From Syntrophus sp. PtaU1.Bin005 (lineage in GTDB: Bacteria > Desulfobacterota > Syntrophia > Syntrophales > Syntrophaceae), in assembly GCA_002067745.1 (NCBI GenBank), contig MVRU01000020.1, positions 1 to 39,511 on the forward strand: DNA of 39,511 bases, written 5' to 3'. The position numbers and the translations under genes are program-made. Shown one piece after another: positions 16,028-24,799 of this stretch (position 1 is its first letter; the number at the start of each line of letters is the position of its first letter). Under the pieces are notes generated by a model. That model was not told the DNA's origin, ran no database searches, and worked only from the letters and a program-made list of their open reading frames with translations.

Positions 16028-18829
16028 TCAGGCCCGGAGATTCTCAAGGCACCGGTCACAGATCCCGGGATGCTCGGAATCTCCGCCTACCGCTTCACTA
16101 TACATCCAGCAGCGGTTGCATTTGACGCCCCTGGCGCGCGTCACATCGATCAGCAGCCCTTCGAAATCCGATCCCGGGCAGGGAGCCGGTTCCGACATCC
16201 CGGCGGCGGGGACGATTCTCATCTGGGAAACAATCAGGAGGCTCCGCAATTCTTCAAGATGAGCTTCGAGAAAGGCCCTCAGATTCTCCGGTGGTGCCAG
16301 ATCAATGCAGGCATCAAGAGAATGCCCGATGATTTTGTTCTTCCTGGCCGCTTCGATGACCTTGCCGATCTCGCCCTTCAGGGCAATCATCCTGGTCCAC
16401 CCGTCGGCGAGTTCCGTATCCGTATAGGCCGCATCTACATCCGGGAACTGGGCGAGGTGAACGCTTGCGGCTTTGCCTTCATAGGAGGGAAGGGCCGCCC
16501 AGATCTCTTCCGCGGTAAAGGTCAGAATGGGGGCGAGAAGCCTTGTCAGGGAGCTGGCAATCGAAAACATGGCCGTCTGTGCCGATCGGCGCTGCCTGGA
16601 ATCGGCCCTGGAGGTGTAAAGCCGGTCCTTGAGCACATCGAGGTAAAGGGAGCTCAAGTCGACCGTGCAGAACTGATAGAGAGCGGAAAAGGCGCCATGG
16701 AACTGAAAGCTGTCATAGGCTGCCTTGACTTTCTGGATCAGCTCCTGGAGCCGGTGCAGGGCCCAGCGGTCCATGGGCTCCATCTCCCCGTAGGGGAGGG
16801 AATGCGAAGCGACGTCGAAGTCATAGAGGTTTCCCAGGATAAAGCGGCTGGTATTGCGGATCCGGCGATAGGCTTCCACCAGTCGCTTGAGGATTTCGTC
16901 GGAAATGCGGATGTCATCGGTATAATCCGCCGAAGCCACCCAGAGGCGCAGGATTTCCGCACCGTACGCGTCAATGACCTGGTGGGATTCAATGACGTTG
17001 CCCACGGATTTGGACATCTTCTTGCCCTCTCCGTCTACGACGAAGCCGTGAGTCAGGACGTTGCGGTATGGGGCGCGGTTCCGCGTTCCCACCGATTCAA
17101 GCAGCGAAGAATGAAACCAGCCTCGGTGCTGGTCGTTGCCCTCCAGGTACAGATCTGACGGGGAGCGGAGGTTGGGCCAGCGCTCAAGGACGGCGGCGTG
17201 GCTGACTCCGGAATCGAACCAGACATCGAGAATGTTCGTTTCCTTGTGGAATTCAGTCCCCCGACACTCCGGGCAGAGGGTTCCCGGCGGAAGGAGGTCC
17301 GCCGCCTCCCGCTCGAACCACACGTCGGCGCCGAACTGGCGTACCAGGCTCACCAGGTGATTCATGATCTCCGACGTCATCAGGTGCGCTCCGCAGTTCT
17401 CGCAGTAGAACATGGTGATCGGCACGCCCCAGAGGCGCTGGCGGGAGATGCACCAGTCCGGGCGGTTTTCGATCATCCCGTAAATCCGGTCCCTTCCCCA
17501 GGAGGGAATCCAGCGCACGCTTTCCACCGCTTCCAGCGCCTTTTTCCTCAGGTCGTTCTTTTCCATGGAAATGAACCATTGCTCCGTGGAGCGGAAGATG
17601 ATGGGGCTCTTGCACCGCCAGCAGTGAGGATAGGAATGTTCGATATCCACAAGGCCGAGGAGGGCGCCGACTTCCTTGAGCTTCCGGTTGACGCTGTCAT
17701 TGGCGTCGAAGACGAACTCTCCGGCGAAATCGGCCACGTCGGAGGTAAAGCGGCCGTCTGCATCGACGGGGGCGTAGTTGTCAAGGCCGTATTTCATGCC
17801 GATTTCGTAGTCTTCCTGCCCGTGGCCCGGGGCAATGTGGACACAGCCTGTTCCGGCGTCGAGGGTCACAAAAGGAGCCAGGATCACGAGACTTTCCCGA
17901 TCGATCAGGGGATGGCGGGCTTTGAGCCCCTCGAGGACCGCACCGGGAAATTCATCCAGGATTTCATAGGATTTGCCGCGGAAACCGAAGGCGTCGATGC
18001 AGTAATCCAGCATGTCCTTGGCAAGGATCAGCACATCCTCGTCGAACGAGACCGCGATGTACTCGAATTCCTCATGGAGGGCGATGGCCAGATTGGCGGG
18101 TATTGTCCACGGCGTTGTCGTCCAGATGACGATGCTGACCTTCTTTTCGGCCAGTTTGGGACGAACCGCCGCGATATCGGAAATCAAGGGGAACTTCACA
18201 TAGATCGAGGGTGTGGAGTGATCGGCATATTCCACTTCTGCCTCGGCCAGCGCCGTCTTGCAGGAGGCGCACCAGTAAACGGGCTTCTTGCCTTTGTAAA
18301 CCGAACCGCTCAGGTAAAGCTTGCCGAACTCCTCGACCGTGGTCGCCTCGTAATCGTAGCTCATGGTCAGATAGGGATTGTCCCACTCCCCGAATACGCC
18401 TAGCCGCTTGAACTGCTCCCTCTGGATATCCACGAATTTATCGGCGTATACCCGGCAGAGGCGCCTTTTTTCAGCCTGGGACAATTCCGCCTTTTTCTCG
18501 CCGAGTTCCTTATCCACCTGATGCTCGATGGGCAGGCCGTGGCAGTCCCATCCGGGCACAAACACACAGTCATAGCCCGTCATGCTTCTGGACTTGATGA
18601 CGATGTCCTTGATGATCTTGTTCAGGGCGGTTCCAAGATGGATGTTGCCGTTGGCGTAGGGTGGTCCGTCGTGAAGAATGTATGTTTTCCGACCCGTTGA
18701 AACCTCACGAATCAGGTCATAAATGTGCATTTCATCCCATTTTTTGAGCTGTTCCGGTTCTTTCTTGGTGAGGTTCGCCTTCATGGGGAAATCTGTTCTG
18801 GGCAGGTTCAGGCTTTCTTTGTAATCCAT
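16028..18829 (-). CDS. ileS: Isoleucyl-tRNA synthetase
   Basis: A 933-residue class I aminoacyl-tRNA synthetase that charges tRNA-Ile in the cytoplasm. I chose ATG 18829, which has GAGGAG about 7 nt upstream; the open frame runs further but without protein-like sequence. The N-terminal part has DGPPYANGNIHLGTALNK with the HLGT (HIGH-type) signature. The CP1 editing domain follows (for example WTTTPWTIPANLAI). KMSKS in GEGKKMSKSVGNVI is the catalytic loop. The C-terminus has the zinc-binding cysteines CNRCWMYSEAV...CDRC. Residue composition and length are normal for the bacterial type (IleS1). It is transcribed together with lspA. A leader with a terminator-like hairpin lies upstream. Confidence 0.98.
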   Translation of the reverse strand: MDYKESLNLPRTDFPMKANLTKKEPEQLKKWDEMHIYDLIREVSTGRKTYILHDGPPYANGNIHLGTALNKIIKDIVIKSRSMTGYDCVFVPGWDCHGLPIEHQVDKELGEKKAELSQAEKRRLCRVYADKFVDIQREQFKRLGVFGEWDNPYLTMSYDYEATTVEEFGKLYLSGSVYKGKKPVYWCASCKTALAEAEVEYADHSTPSIYVKFPLISDIAAVRPKLAEKKVSIVIWTTTPWTIPANLAIALHEEFEYIAVSFDEDVLILAKDMLDYCIDAFGFRGKSYEILDEFPGAVLEGLKARHPLIDRESLVILAPFVTLDAGTGCVHIAPGHGQEDYEIGMKYGLDNYAPVDADGRFTSDVADFAGEFVFDANDSVNRKLKEVGALLGLVDIEHSYPHCWRCKSPIIFRSTEQWFISMEKNDLRKKALEAVESVRWIPSWGRDRIYGMIENRPDWCISRQRLWGVPITMFYCENCGAHLMTSEIMNHLVSLVRQFGADVWFEREAADLLPPGTLCPECRGTEFHKETNILDVWFDSGVSHAAVLERWPNLRSPSDLYLEGNDQHRGWFHSSLLESVGTRNRAPYRNVLTHGFVVDGEGKKMSKSVGNVIESHQVIDAYGAEILRLWVASADYTDDIRISDEILKRLVEAYRRIRNTSRFILGNLYDFDVASHSLPYGEMEPMDRWALHRLQELIQKVKAAYDSFQFHGAFSALYQFCTVDLSSLYLDVLKDRLYTSRADSRQRRSAQTAMFSIASSLTRLLAPILTFTAEEIWAALPSYEGKAASVHLAQFPDVDAAYTDTELADGWTRMIALKGEIGKVIEAARKNKIIGHSLDACIDLAPPENLRAFLEAHLEELRSLLIVSQMRIVPAAGMSEPAPCPGSDFEGLLIDVTRARGVKCNRCWMYSEAVGGDSEHPGICDRCLENLRA

Positions 18830-18866
18830 GTGTAACTCCTCGAAATTCAATGAAAAAAGGAATATT

Positions 18867-18897
18867 AAAAAATCCTTCGGCTGAGATCTCGGCTCAG
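18867..18897 (-). promoter_or_regulatory. Terminator-like hairpin in the ileS leader
   Basis: On the minus strand CTGAG and CTCAG (18893-18897 and 18881-18885) form a 5-bp stem; an outer TCCT/AGGA pairing is possible, and a run of six T follows. It lies about 40 nt ahead of the ileS start. The T-box sequence typical of Gram-positive ileS leaders is absent. Confidence 0.35.
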
Positions 18898-19005
18898 GAG
18901 AAAGAAAATAAAGATGCAGTCGAAGCGGCAAGGGCTTAGCAGGAGCGAATATCCAGTTTTTCCGACGGGATGTCTGTCGCCGTGCATCGGCCAAGGCTGT
19001 GCCCT

Positions 19006-19034
19006 ATCACAGAAGATCCTGATTTTCAAGTCAA
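19006..19034 (-). promoter_or_regulatory. Candidate promoter of ileS-lspA
   Basis: On the minus strand TTGACT (19029-19034) is followed after 17 bp by TGTGAT (19006-19011). It would give a leader of about 170 nt before ileS. Confidence 0.4.
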
Positions 19035-19098
19035 AGTAATCGGTATCGGAGAGGGGTTAGATGGGAGAGTCGGCAGTCTCGAAATGAAAATATTCCCA

Positions 19099-20712
19099 TC
19101 AAAGCGTGTTTTTTGAAACAACGGTATCCTTCCGCCAGGCCTTGTCATCCCGGTCCGGGTAATCGATGTTGTAATGCAGGCCCCTGCTCTCTTTCCTGAG
19201 CTTGGCGCATTGGACGATGAGACCGGCGGCGGTTGTGATGTTGCGAAGCTCGATGAGATCCTTTGTAATAAAGAATTGCTGGTAATATTCGTCAATTTCC
19301 CTGCTGATCATATCGATGCGACGCTGCGCCCTCTCCAGACGCTTGTCGGAGCGTACGATCCCCACGTAGTTCCACATGCAGCGCCGGATCTCGTCCCAGT
19401 TATGGGACACAACGACGGATTCATCGCTCTCGTTGGCCGCCTGCTGCCCCCAGGGAGGGATCGTGACGGACAGTTTCCCCCGGTGAGGAAACAGGTCGGA
19501 AATCTTGACAAAGGCCCGATGGGAATAGACGACGGCTTCGAGAAGGGAATTGCTGGCCAGGCGATTGGCTCCGTGAAGGCCCGTGCAGGACACCTCGCCG
19601 AGGGCGAAGAGACGGTCGATGTTCGTTTCGCCGCAATGGTTCACCACCACCCCTCCGCAGAGGTAGTGGGCTGCGGGGACGACTGGAATGGGCTCGCTGG
19701 TCATGTCGATGCCGAACTCCAGGCATTTGTGGTAAATGTTGGGAAACCGGTCTATGAGGAACGCCTTATCCTTGTGGGAAATGTCCAGGAGGACGTAATC
19801 GTCTCCCGATTTTTTCAGCTCGAAGTCGATGGCTTTGGCCACCACATCACGGGGCGCCAGGCTTTTCATGGGATGATACCTGTCCATGAAGGGTTCACCG
19901 CTTTTAAGCTTCAGGATTCCTCCTTCTCCACGGACGGCCTCGCTGATGAGAAAAAATTTGGCTTCGGGATGGTAGAGGCAGGTGGGGTGAAACTGGATAA
20001 ACTCCATGTTTGAGATCAGTGCGCCGGCCCGGTATGCCATGGCTACGCCGTCCGCCGTTGCGATATCCGGGTTGGTGGTGATCAGGTAAACCTTGCCCGC
20101 TCCGCCTGTCGCCAGGATGACGTAGTCAGCAATGAAGGTATGAACTTCATTGCGAAGAATGTCGAGGACATAAGCACCAAGGCACCGGCCCGGCACCCCC
20201 GCGTCACGCCCCTCCGGAGGCGGCATCAGAATCAGATCGACGGCCAGGTGATTTTCGTAAACGGAAATTCTGGGATCGGCCCCGGTCTTTTCATTGAGGG
20301 CCCGTTCAATTTCACTTCCTGTCAGGTCCTTCGCGTGGAGGACCCGCCGCATGGAATGGCCGCCCTCGCGACCAAGGTCGTAAACCGCAGTAGCCCCCGG
20401 CTGAGACCTGGTGAACTCGACGCCCCATTCAACGAGCTCTTTGATCCTTTCAGGGGCTTCCGTTACGACGAAGTTGACGACCTCCTCCCTGCAGAGACCC
20501 GCTCCGCAAAGGATCGTATCCCGGATATGATATTCGAAGCGGTCCGTTGAATCCGACACAGCGGCGATGCCGCCTTGCGCGTAATTCGTGTTTGCTTCGG
20601 ATTTTTCTTTTTTTGTGACAATCGCAACCGTGCCGAGTTCGGCCGCCTTGATGGCAAAGCTAAGTCCAGCGATGCCGCTGCCGAGAACCAGGAAATCCGT
20701 TTTAATTTCCAT
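19099..20712 (-). CDS. nadB: L-aspartate oxidase
   Basis: A 537-residue FAD-dependent enzyme that oxidises L-aspartate to iminoaspartate, the first step of NAD synthesis. In anaerobes fumarate can act as electron acceptor. The N-terminus has the dinucleotide-binding fold FLVLGSGIAGLSFAIKAAE. The family motifs include the FAD loop NTNYAQGGIAAV (about 41-52), EFIQFHPTCLY (about 241-251) and the active-site segment SLAPRDVVAKAI. The C-terminal helical domain has GANRLASNSLLEAVVYS. The start has AGGA about 8 nt upstream. It diverges from tsaD with a shared promoter region. The partner quinolinate synthase (NadA) is not in the window. Confidence 0.96.
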   Translation of the reverse strand: MEIKTDFLVLGSGIAGLSFAIKAAELGTVAIVTKKEKSEANTNYAQGGIAAVSDSTDRFEYHIRDTILCGAGLCREEVVNFVVTEAPERIKELVEWGVEFTRSQPGATAVYDLGREGGHSMRRVLHAKDLTGSEIERALNEKTGADPRISVYENHLAVDLILMPPPEGRDAGVPGRCLGAYVLDILRNEVHTFIADYVILATGGAGKVYLITTNPDIATADGVAMAYRAGALISNMEFIQFHPTCLYHPEAKFFLISEAVRGEGGILKLKSGEPFMDRYHPMKSLAPRDVVAKAIDFELKKSGDDYVLLDISHKDKAFLIDRFPNIYHKCLEFGIDMTSEPIPVVPAAHYLCGGVVVNHCGETNIDRLFALGEVSCTGLHGANRLASNSLLEAVVYSHRAFVKISDLFPHRGKLSVTIPPWGQQAANESDESVVVSHNWDEIRRCMWNYVGIVRSDKRLERAQRRIDMISREIDEYYQQFFITKDLIELRNITTAAGLIVQCAKLRKESRGLHYNIDYPDRDDKAWRKDTVVSKNTL

Positions 20713-20755
20713 AGAGAATCCTGTCTTTCAGGTCATAGGTTCAGAGAAAAGTTTA

Positions 20756-20804
20756 TTTACAACAGGGACTTTTTTCTATATAAACCAACACCAGTATTTG
20801 TAAA
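20756..20804. promoter_or_regulatory. Divergent nadB/tsaD promoters sharing one -10 region
   Basis: For tsaD (plus), TTTACA (20756-20761) is followed after 17 bp by TATAAA (20779-20784). For nadB (minus), TTTACA (20799-20804) is followed after 16 bp by TATATA (20777-20782). The two -10 elements overlap almost completely around a symmetric TATATA, and both -35 elements are the same hexamer. Confidence 0.6.
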
Positions 20805-20820
20805 AGGAAATTATTCAGTC

Positions 20821-21837
20821 ATGATCGTTTTAGGAATCGAATCTTCCTGTGATGAGACAGCGGCGGCCGTCGTGCGCGACGGACGGGTCCTGCTTTCCAA
20901 TGTCATTGCATCCCAGATCAAGGAACACTCAAAATACGGGGGCGTGGTGCCCGAGATTGCGTCGCGCAGACACATGGAGGCCATTATTCCCGTCATTCTT
21001 CAAGCGCTTGACGATTCAGGGATGGAATTGTCCGATATCGAAGGGATCGCTGTCACCAGAGGGCCCGGGCTCGTAGGCTCTCTCCTGGTCGGCCTTTCGG
21101 TGGCCAAGGCGCTGGCATTTTCCCGGAAGCTTCCCTGGGTCGGAGTCAATCACCTGGAAGCGCATATCGCCTCCGTCTTTCTCTCCGAAAACGTTCCTCG
21201 TTTCCCCTTTGTGGCCCTCGTCGTATCCGGGGGGCATACCAACATCTACTTCGTGGAAAATTTCGGGGTGTTCGCCATTCTGGGGCAAACGAGGGATGAC
21301 GCCGCCGGGGAAGCCTTTGACAAGGCGGCGAAGCTCCTGGATATCGGCTATCCCGGAGGCATGATCATAGACAGGCTTGCGCGGGAAGGCGATCGGACGC
21401 AACTGTCCTTTCCCAGGGCCATGAGAGACAGCCTCGACTTCAGCTTCAGCGGGGTCAAAACATCTCTTGTCGTCCATGTCAAAAAACATGGAAAGCCGTC
21501 AACCCGGGAGGAACTTGCCCATCTGGCCGCGGGATATCAGGAGGCCATCGTTGATGTCCTGGTTGAAAAGACCCTGAAGGCCGCCGAACTGAAATCGGTC
21601 AGCCAGATCGTCGTCTGCGGAGGTGTGGCCTCCAACAGCCGCCTGCGAGAACATTTTGCAGACAGAACCGCGGAATGCGGAATGGATCTCTTTGTACCGC
21701 CTCCCATCCTTTGCACGGATAACGCCGCCATGGTTGCCGTGGTGGGAAACAACCTTCTCGGCAGGGGGATCACCGATGAATTCAGCCTGAATGCCGTATC
21801 GCGATGGCCGCTCGATGCAACCCTTTCGTGCCGGTAG
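20821..21837 (+). CDS. tsaD: tRNA threonylcarbamoyladenosine synthase subunit TsaD
   Basis: A 338-residue ASKHA-fold protein that, with TsaB and TsaE, transfers the threonylcarbamoyl group to A37 of ANN-decoding tRNAs. ATG 20821 begins the canonical MIVLGIESSCDETAAAVV, and AAAGGAA lies about 11 nt upstream. The metal-binding motif is HLEAH (His111 and His115). SGGHTNIYFV, the segment GEAFDKAAKLLDIGYPGG and the C-terminal VVCGGVASNSRLRE and CTDNAAMVAVVG complete the family pattern. The frame is open further upstream but that would run through the nadB promoter. The DUF2062 gene follows after 3 bp and rsmA overlaps it, giving a likely tsaD-DUF2062-rsmA operon. Confidence 0.97.
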   Translation: MIVLGIESSCDETAAAVVRDGRVLLSNVIASQIKEHSKYGGVVPEIASRRHMEAIIPVILQALDDSGMELSDIEGIAVTRGPGLVGSLLVGLSVAKALAFSRKLPWVGVNHLEAHIASVFLSENVPRFPFVALVVSGGHTNIYFVENFGVFAILGQTRDDAAGEAFDKAAKLLDIGYPGGMIIDRLAREGDRTQLSFPRAMRDSLDFSFSGVKTSLVVHVKKHGKPSTREELAHLAAGYQEAIVDVLVEKTLKAAELKSVSQIVVCGGVASNSRLREHFADRTAECGMDLFVPPPILCTDNAAMVAVVGNNLLGRGITDEFSLNAVSRWPLDATLSCR

Positions 21838-21840
21838 ATC

Positions 21841-22314
21841 ATGATCTTGAAAAAACGGCTACAGAGAATTTATCAGCAGTTCATAAGCCTCAAAGGAGAT
21901 CCGGGCTCTCTGGCCAGGGGGGCCGCCATGGGTGTTTTTGTCGGCGCCACGCCGACCATCCCGCTGCATACCGTTTTTGTGATTCTCTGTGGGTTTCTTT
22001 TCAAGACCAACGTGTCTTCTGCCTGCCTCGGGTCGTGGCTCGTATCCAACCCTCTGACCATCCCCTTGCTTTATATCACGGAGTACCAGATCGGTCTGTT
22101 GATCCTCGGACGTGGAAAGGGCGAACTCGTCCTGACGGAATATTCCTTGGCGGCTCTTCTCCAACTGGGTTGGGCCGTTATCGTGCCCCTGCTCGTCGGG
22201 GGAGTCGTTCTGGCCGCCTTCCTTTCCGTTCCGGCTTATTTCCTTTCTTACCGGCTTATCTGTGCAATCCGGAAAAAGAGACCCCATGAAATCCATCCGA
22301 CAGATTCTCTCTGA
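21841..22314 (+). CDS. DUF2062 membrane protein
   Basis: A 157-residue inner-membrane protein. A basic N-terminus leads into SLKGDPGSLARGAAMGVFVGATPTIPLHT, the DUF2062 signature with its G-x-F-x-G-x-x-P core. Three hydrophobic segments follow (about 40-58, 68-85 and 105-130). The function of the family is unknown; members are often beside glycosyltransferases or, as here, in tsaD/rsmA clusters. It starts 3 bp after tsaD and its 3' end overlaps rsmA by 29 bp, so translation is probably coupled. Confidence 0.85.
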   Translation: MILKKRLQRIYQQFISLKGDPGSLARGAAMGVFVGATPTIPLHTVFVILCGFLFKTNVSSACLGSWLVSNPLTIPLLYITEYQIGLLILGRGKGELVLTEYSLAALLQLGWAVIVPLLVGGVVLAAFLSVPAYFLSYRLICAIRKKRPHEIHPTDSL

Positions 22315-23149
22315 TCACGCGGTCCGACCGTCAAAGCGACTGAGCCAATCGTTTCTTGCCGATTCCTCCATCATGGAAAGGATCGTGGAAGCGGCCGACA
22401 TTCAGGACATGGAAACCGTCGTGGAGATCGGTTCCGGGCTGGGGCTGATGACGGCTCTCATTGCCGGGCGGGCCAGGCGGGTGACGGCAGTGGAAATCGA
22501 TGGGAGGCTGATTCCCATTCTCGAGGAGCAGCTTGAAGGCTACCGCAACGTGGAAATCATTCAGAAAGATATCCTTGACTATGATTTTGCGGAGGCCAAA
22601 GGGGACAACCCCGAGCAGAAGATCAAGGTGATCGGAAATATTCCATACGGCATATCTTCTCCAATCCTGTTTCATCTTCTGAGTAACCGGAAACATCTCT
22701 CGACGGCCGTCCTGATGATGCAGAAGGAAGTGGCCGAGCGCCTCCGTGCGGTCCCCGGGACGAAGGCGTACGGCATTCCATCCGTCCTGTTCGGACTGTT
22801 CACCCGAATCTCAATGGAACGGGACGTGGCCCCCGGCAGCTTTTATCCGAAACCCGAGGTAACCTCCTCGGTGCTGAAGATTTCATTTTCCGACGAACCG
22901 CTGTTTCCCGTCCGCGATGTCGCCCTGTTTTCCCTCCTGGTCAGAACCGCCTTTGCGAAGCGGCGCAAAACCCTGTTCAATAACTTGAAGAGCCTCATGG
23001 CGCAGGGCCCGGATAACAAAAATCTGCAGGATTTGCTGGCTTCCCTGGGAATCGGTGAAACGAAAAGGGCGGAAGAGCTGTCAATCCAGCAATATGCGGC
23101 GCTGTGCAACGCCCTTTTCGAGATAAAAAAACGCAATAAATATTCTTGA
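22286..23149 (+). CDS. rsmA: 16S rRNA dimethyladenosine transferase
   Basis: A 287-residue AdoMet-dependent methyltransferase (KsgA family) that dimethylates A1518 and A1519 in helix 45 of 16S rRNA, a late step of 30S assembly. ATG 22286 gives the typical start MKSIRQILSDHAVRPSKRLSQSFLAD. The AdoMet-binding motif I is VVEIGSGLGLMTALI, and the catalytic motif IV is NIPYGIS (the NLPY-type motif). FAKRRKTLFNNLK near the C-terminus is the family signature. The open frame reaches a GTG at 22262, which is less likely. The start overlaps the DUF2062 gene. The stop codon lies inside the -35 of the panC promoter. Confidence 0.96.
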   Translation: MKSIRQILSDHAVRPSKRLSQSFLADSSIMERIVEAADIQDMETVVEIGSGLGLMTALIAGRARRVTAVEIDGRLIPILEEQLEGYRNVEIIQKDILDYDFAEAKGDNPEQKIKVIGNIPYGISSPILFHLLSNRKHLSTAVLMMQKEVAERLRAVPGTKAYGIPSVLFGLFTRISMERDVAPGSFYPKPEVTSSVLKISFSDEPLFPVRDVALFSLLVRTAFAKRRKTLFNNLKSLMAQGPDNKNLQDLLASLGIGETKRAEELSIQQYAALCNALFEIKKRNKYS

Positions 23150-23174
23150 CAAGCCAGAGGTCTGTCTGTATAGA
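23146..23174 (+). promoter_or_regulatory. Strong promoter of panC-panD
   Basis: TTGACA (23146-23151), 17 bp, TATAGA (23169-23174): a near-consensus sigma-70 promoter that overlaps the end of rsmA. Transcription would start near 23181 and give a leader of about 115 nt ahead of panC. Confidence 0.75.
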
Positions 23175-23207
23175 AATTCGAACCGCTTGGATCCGCAAAA
23201 GGACTGA

Positions 23208-23278
23208 GACGGAAGGCGCATGAAGCTGATTTATATAGGGATAAAAGCCTCCCCGTCCAGGACGGTGAGGTTTTTTTT
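23208..23278 (+). promoter_or_regulatory. Attenuator-like leader of panC: terminator hairpin plus competing upstream element
   Basis: The hairpin at 23248-23270 has a 4-bp lower stem (CCTC/GAGG), one C-T mismatch and a 5-bp upper stem (CCGTC/GACGG) with a CAG loop, followed by eight T (23271-23278). This is an intrinsic terminator by form, and it lies 17 nt before the panC start. Upstream, GACGG and GGC (23208-23212 and 23215-23217) can pair with GCC and CCGTC of the terminator's left arm, which would unfold it. No known riboswitch consensus was recognised. An open frame begins at ATG 23220 within the leader. Confidence 0.6.
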
Positions 23279-23295
23279 ATGGAGAATAACAACCG

Positions 23296-24156
23296 ATGAA
23301 CATCATTGGTACGGTTCAGGAGATGCAGCGCTATTCGGAAGCCCTGAGAAATTCCGGGAAAAGGGTCGCCTTCGTGCCGACCATGGGCTATTTTCACGAC
23401 GGCCATCTCAGCCTGATGCGTGAAGCGAGAAAAAGAGGGGACTGCGTCGTTGTCAGCATCTATGTCAATCCCACCCAGTTCGGACCTTCGGAGGACCTGG
23501 ACAAATATCCACGGAACTTCGAAAGAGATAGGCAATTAGCGGAAGATGCCGGTGCGGACGTCATTTTTTTCCCCAGCAATGCCGAGATGTATCCCGAGCA
23601 CTACCAGACCTATGTGAACGTCGAGGAAGTCACGAAAAATCTCTGCGGGTTGTCACGACCGGGTCATTTTCGCGGCGTAGCAACGGTATGCGCCAAGTTG
23701 TTCAATATGGTGAAACCCCATCTGGCCATCTTCGGTAAGAAAGATTTTCAGCAGCTGGTTACGATCAAGCGGATGGTTGCTGATTTGAACATGGATCTCG
23801 AGATTGTCGGCATGCCGACGACAAGGGAGCAAGACGGACTCGCCATGAGTTCCCGAAATGTTTATCTGAGCCCGGAAGAACGGCAATCGGCCCTATGTTT
23901 GAGCCGGTCCCTGAAGAAAGCCAAAGAGCTGTTCGATCAGGGTGAGCGGGACGCCGGCCGGATACTGGACGAGATCACGGGTTACATCGAAGGAGTCCCC
24001 TCGACCCGGATTGATTATGCCAGGATTTGCAGCACGACCACCATGAAGGATATCGACCGCCTGGAGGACGAATCCGTTATGGCCCTTGCTGTTTTTGTCG
24101 GCTCCACGAGGCTTATAGACAATTACGTGTTCGGTGAAGAACTGAACATCGAATAA
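23296..24156 (+). CDS. panC: Pantothenate synthetase (pantoate-beta-alanine ligase)
   Basis: A 286-residue ligase that joins pantoate and beta-alanine with ATP to give pantothenate, the coenzyme A precursor. Family motifs: [15 protein letters not shown] with the HxGH-type nucleotide-binding site (about 29-43), [21 protein letters not shown] (about 53-73), [16 protein letters not shown]-like region (here [16 protein letters not shown], about 117-132), FGKKDFQQL and the KMSKS-like segment [15 protein letters not shown] lies 9-12 nt before the ATG. panD, which makes the beta-alanine, follows after 58 bp. Expression may be set by the terminator-like leader. Confidence 0.97.
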   Translation: MNIIGTVQEMQRYSEALRNSGKRVAFVPTMGYFHDGHLSLMREARKRGDCVVVSIYVNPTQFGPSEDLDKYPRNFERDRQLAEDAGADVIFFPSNAEMYPEHYQTYVNVEEVTKNLCGLSRPGHFRGVATVCAKLFNMVKPHLAIFGKKDFQQLVTIKRMVADLNMDLEIVGMPTTREQDGLAMSSRNVYLSPEERQSALCLSRSLKKAKELFDQGERDAGRILDEITGYIEGVPSTRIDYARICSTTTMKDIDRLEDESVMALAVFVGSTRLIDNYVFGEELNIE

Positions 24157-24214
24157 AAAAGAAAATACGAGATCGGGCAGGGAGCGGCTCCTGGCTCGGC
24201 GGGAAGGTGAATCC

Positions 24215-24565
24215 ATGCAAAGGATGATGCTTAAATCCAAAATTCACAGAGCGACTGTAACGGATGCAGATCTTCATTACGAGGGCAGCATCACCATTGA
24301 TGAAAATCTGATGGACGCTGCCGGACTTTTGCCCTATGAAAAAGTGTCCATTTATGGTGTGAATAATGGTGAGCGTTTTTCCACATATGTGATAACAGGC
24401 AAACGGGATTCAGGGACGATCTGCCTCAACGGGGCTGCGGCAAGAAAAGTTGCAAGAGGGGACCTGGTCATTATTGCCAGTTACGTATTTGTCGACGGCG
24501 ATGAAGCGAAGGGCTGGAAGCCCACCGCAATCTTCGTCGACGAGGATAACCGCATCAAACATTAA
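24215..24565 (+). CDS. panD: Aspartate 1-decarboxylase precursor
   Basis: A 116-residue proenzyme that decarboxylates L-aspartate to beta-alanine. It cleaves itself between Gly24 and Ser25 in HYEGSITID, and Ser25 becomes the pyruvoyl group. This numbering equals that of the Escherichia coli enzyme, which supports the ATG at 24215, with GGAAGG upstream. The conserved [20 protein letters not shown] and [19 protein letters not shown] segments are present. Its product is used by the upstream PanC, so the two genes complete pantothenate synthesis. A terminator lies about 105 bp after the stop. Confidence 0.97.
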   Translation: MQRMMLKSKIHRATVTDADLHYEGSITIDENLMDAAGLLPYEKVSIYGVNNGERFSTYVITGKRDSGTICLNGAAARKVARGDLVIIASYVFVDGDEAKGWKPTAIFVDEDNRIKH

Positions 24566-24670
24566 AGCCGATCGCAGCGGCATGTTTATATGGACAGTGG
24601 TGATCCACTGGTTCGCCGGGGTTCATTTGTTTTTTTATTCTTATGTGAAATATGGCAAGAGAGTTGTGGC

Positions 24671-24710
24671 CAGGGGCATGGGGGAAGCGTCATGCCCCTG
24701 TTTTGTTGTT
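24671..24710 (+). terminator. Rho-independent terminator of panC-panD
   Basis: CAGGGGCATG and CATGCCCCTG form a perfect 10-bp stem with a 10-nt loop, followed by TTTTGTTGTT. The interval from panD to the DUF502 gene (24566-24799) otherwise holds no credible gene. Confidence 0.88.
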
Positions 24711-24799
24711 CCTGTGCCGAAGGAAACTATTCATGGTCCCTTTTTTGCTAAATTTAAAAACGGGATAGACTTCACTGAAAGCGGCCGCATTTCGATAGC

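Noticed and set aside
17198-18403. A 401-codon open frame opposite ileS
   Set aside because: It runs antisense to a fully conserved synthetase and shows no family features.
18830-19098. T-box riboswitch upstream of ileS
   Set aside because: The conserved T-box sequence (AGGGTGGNACCGCG) and specifier-loop features are not present on the minus strand.
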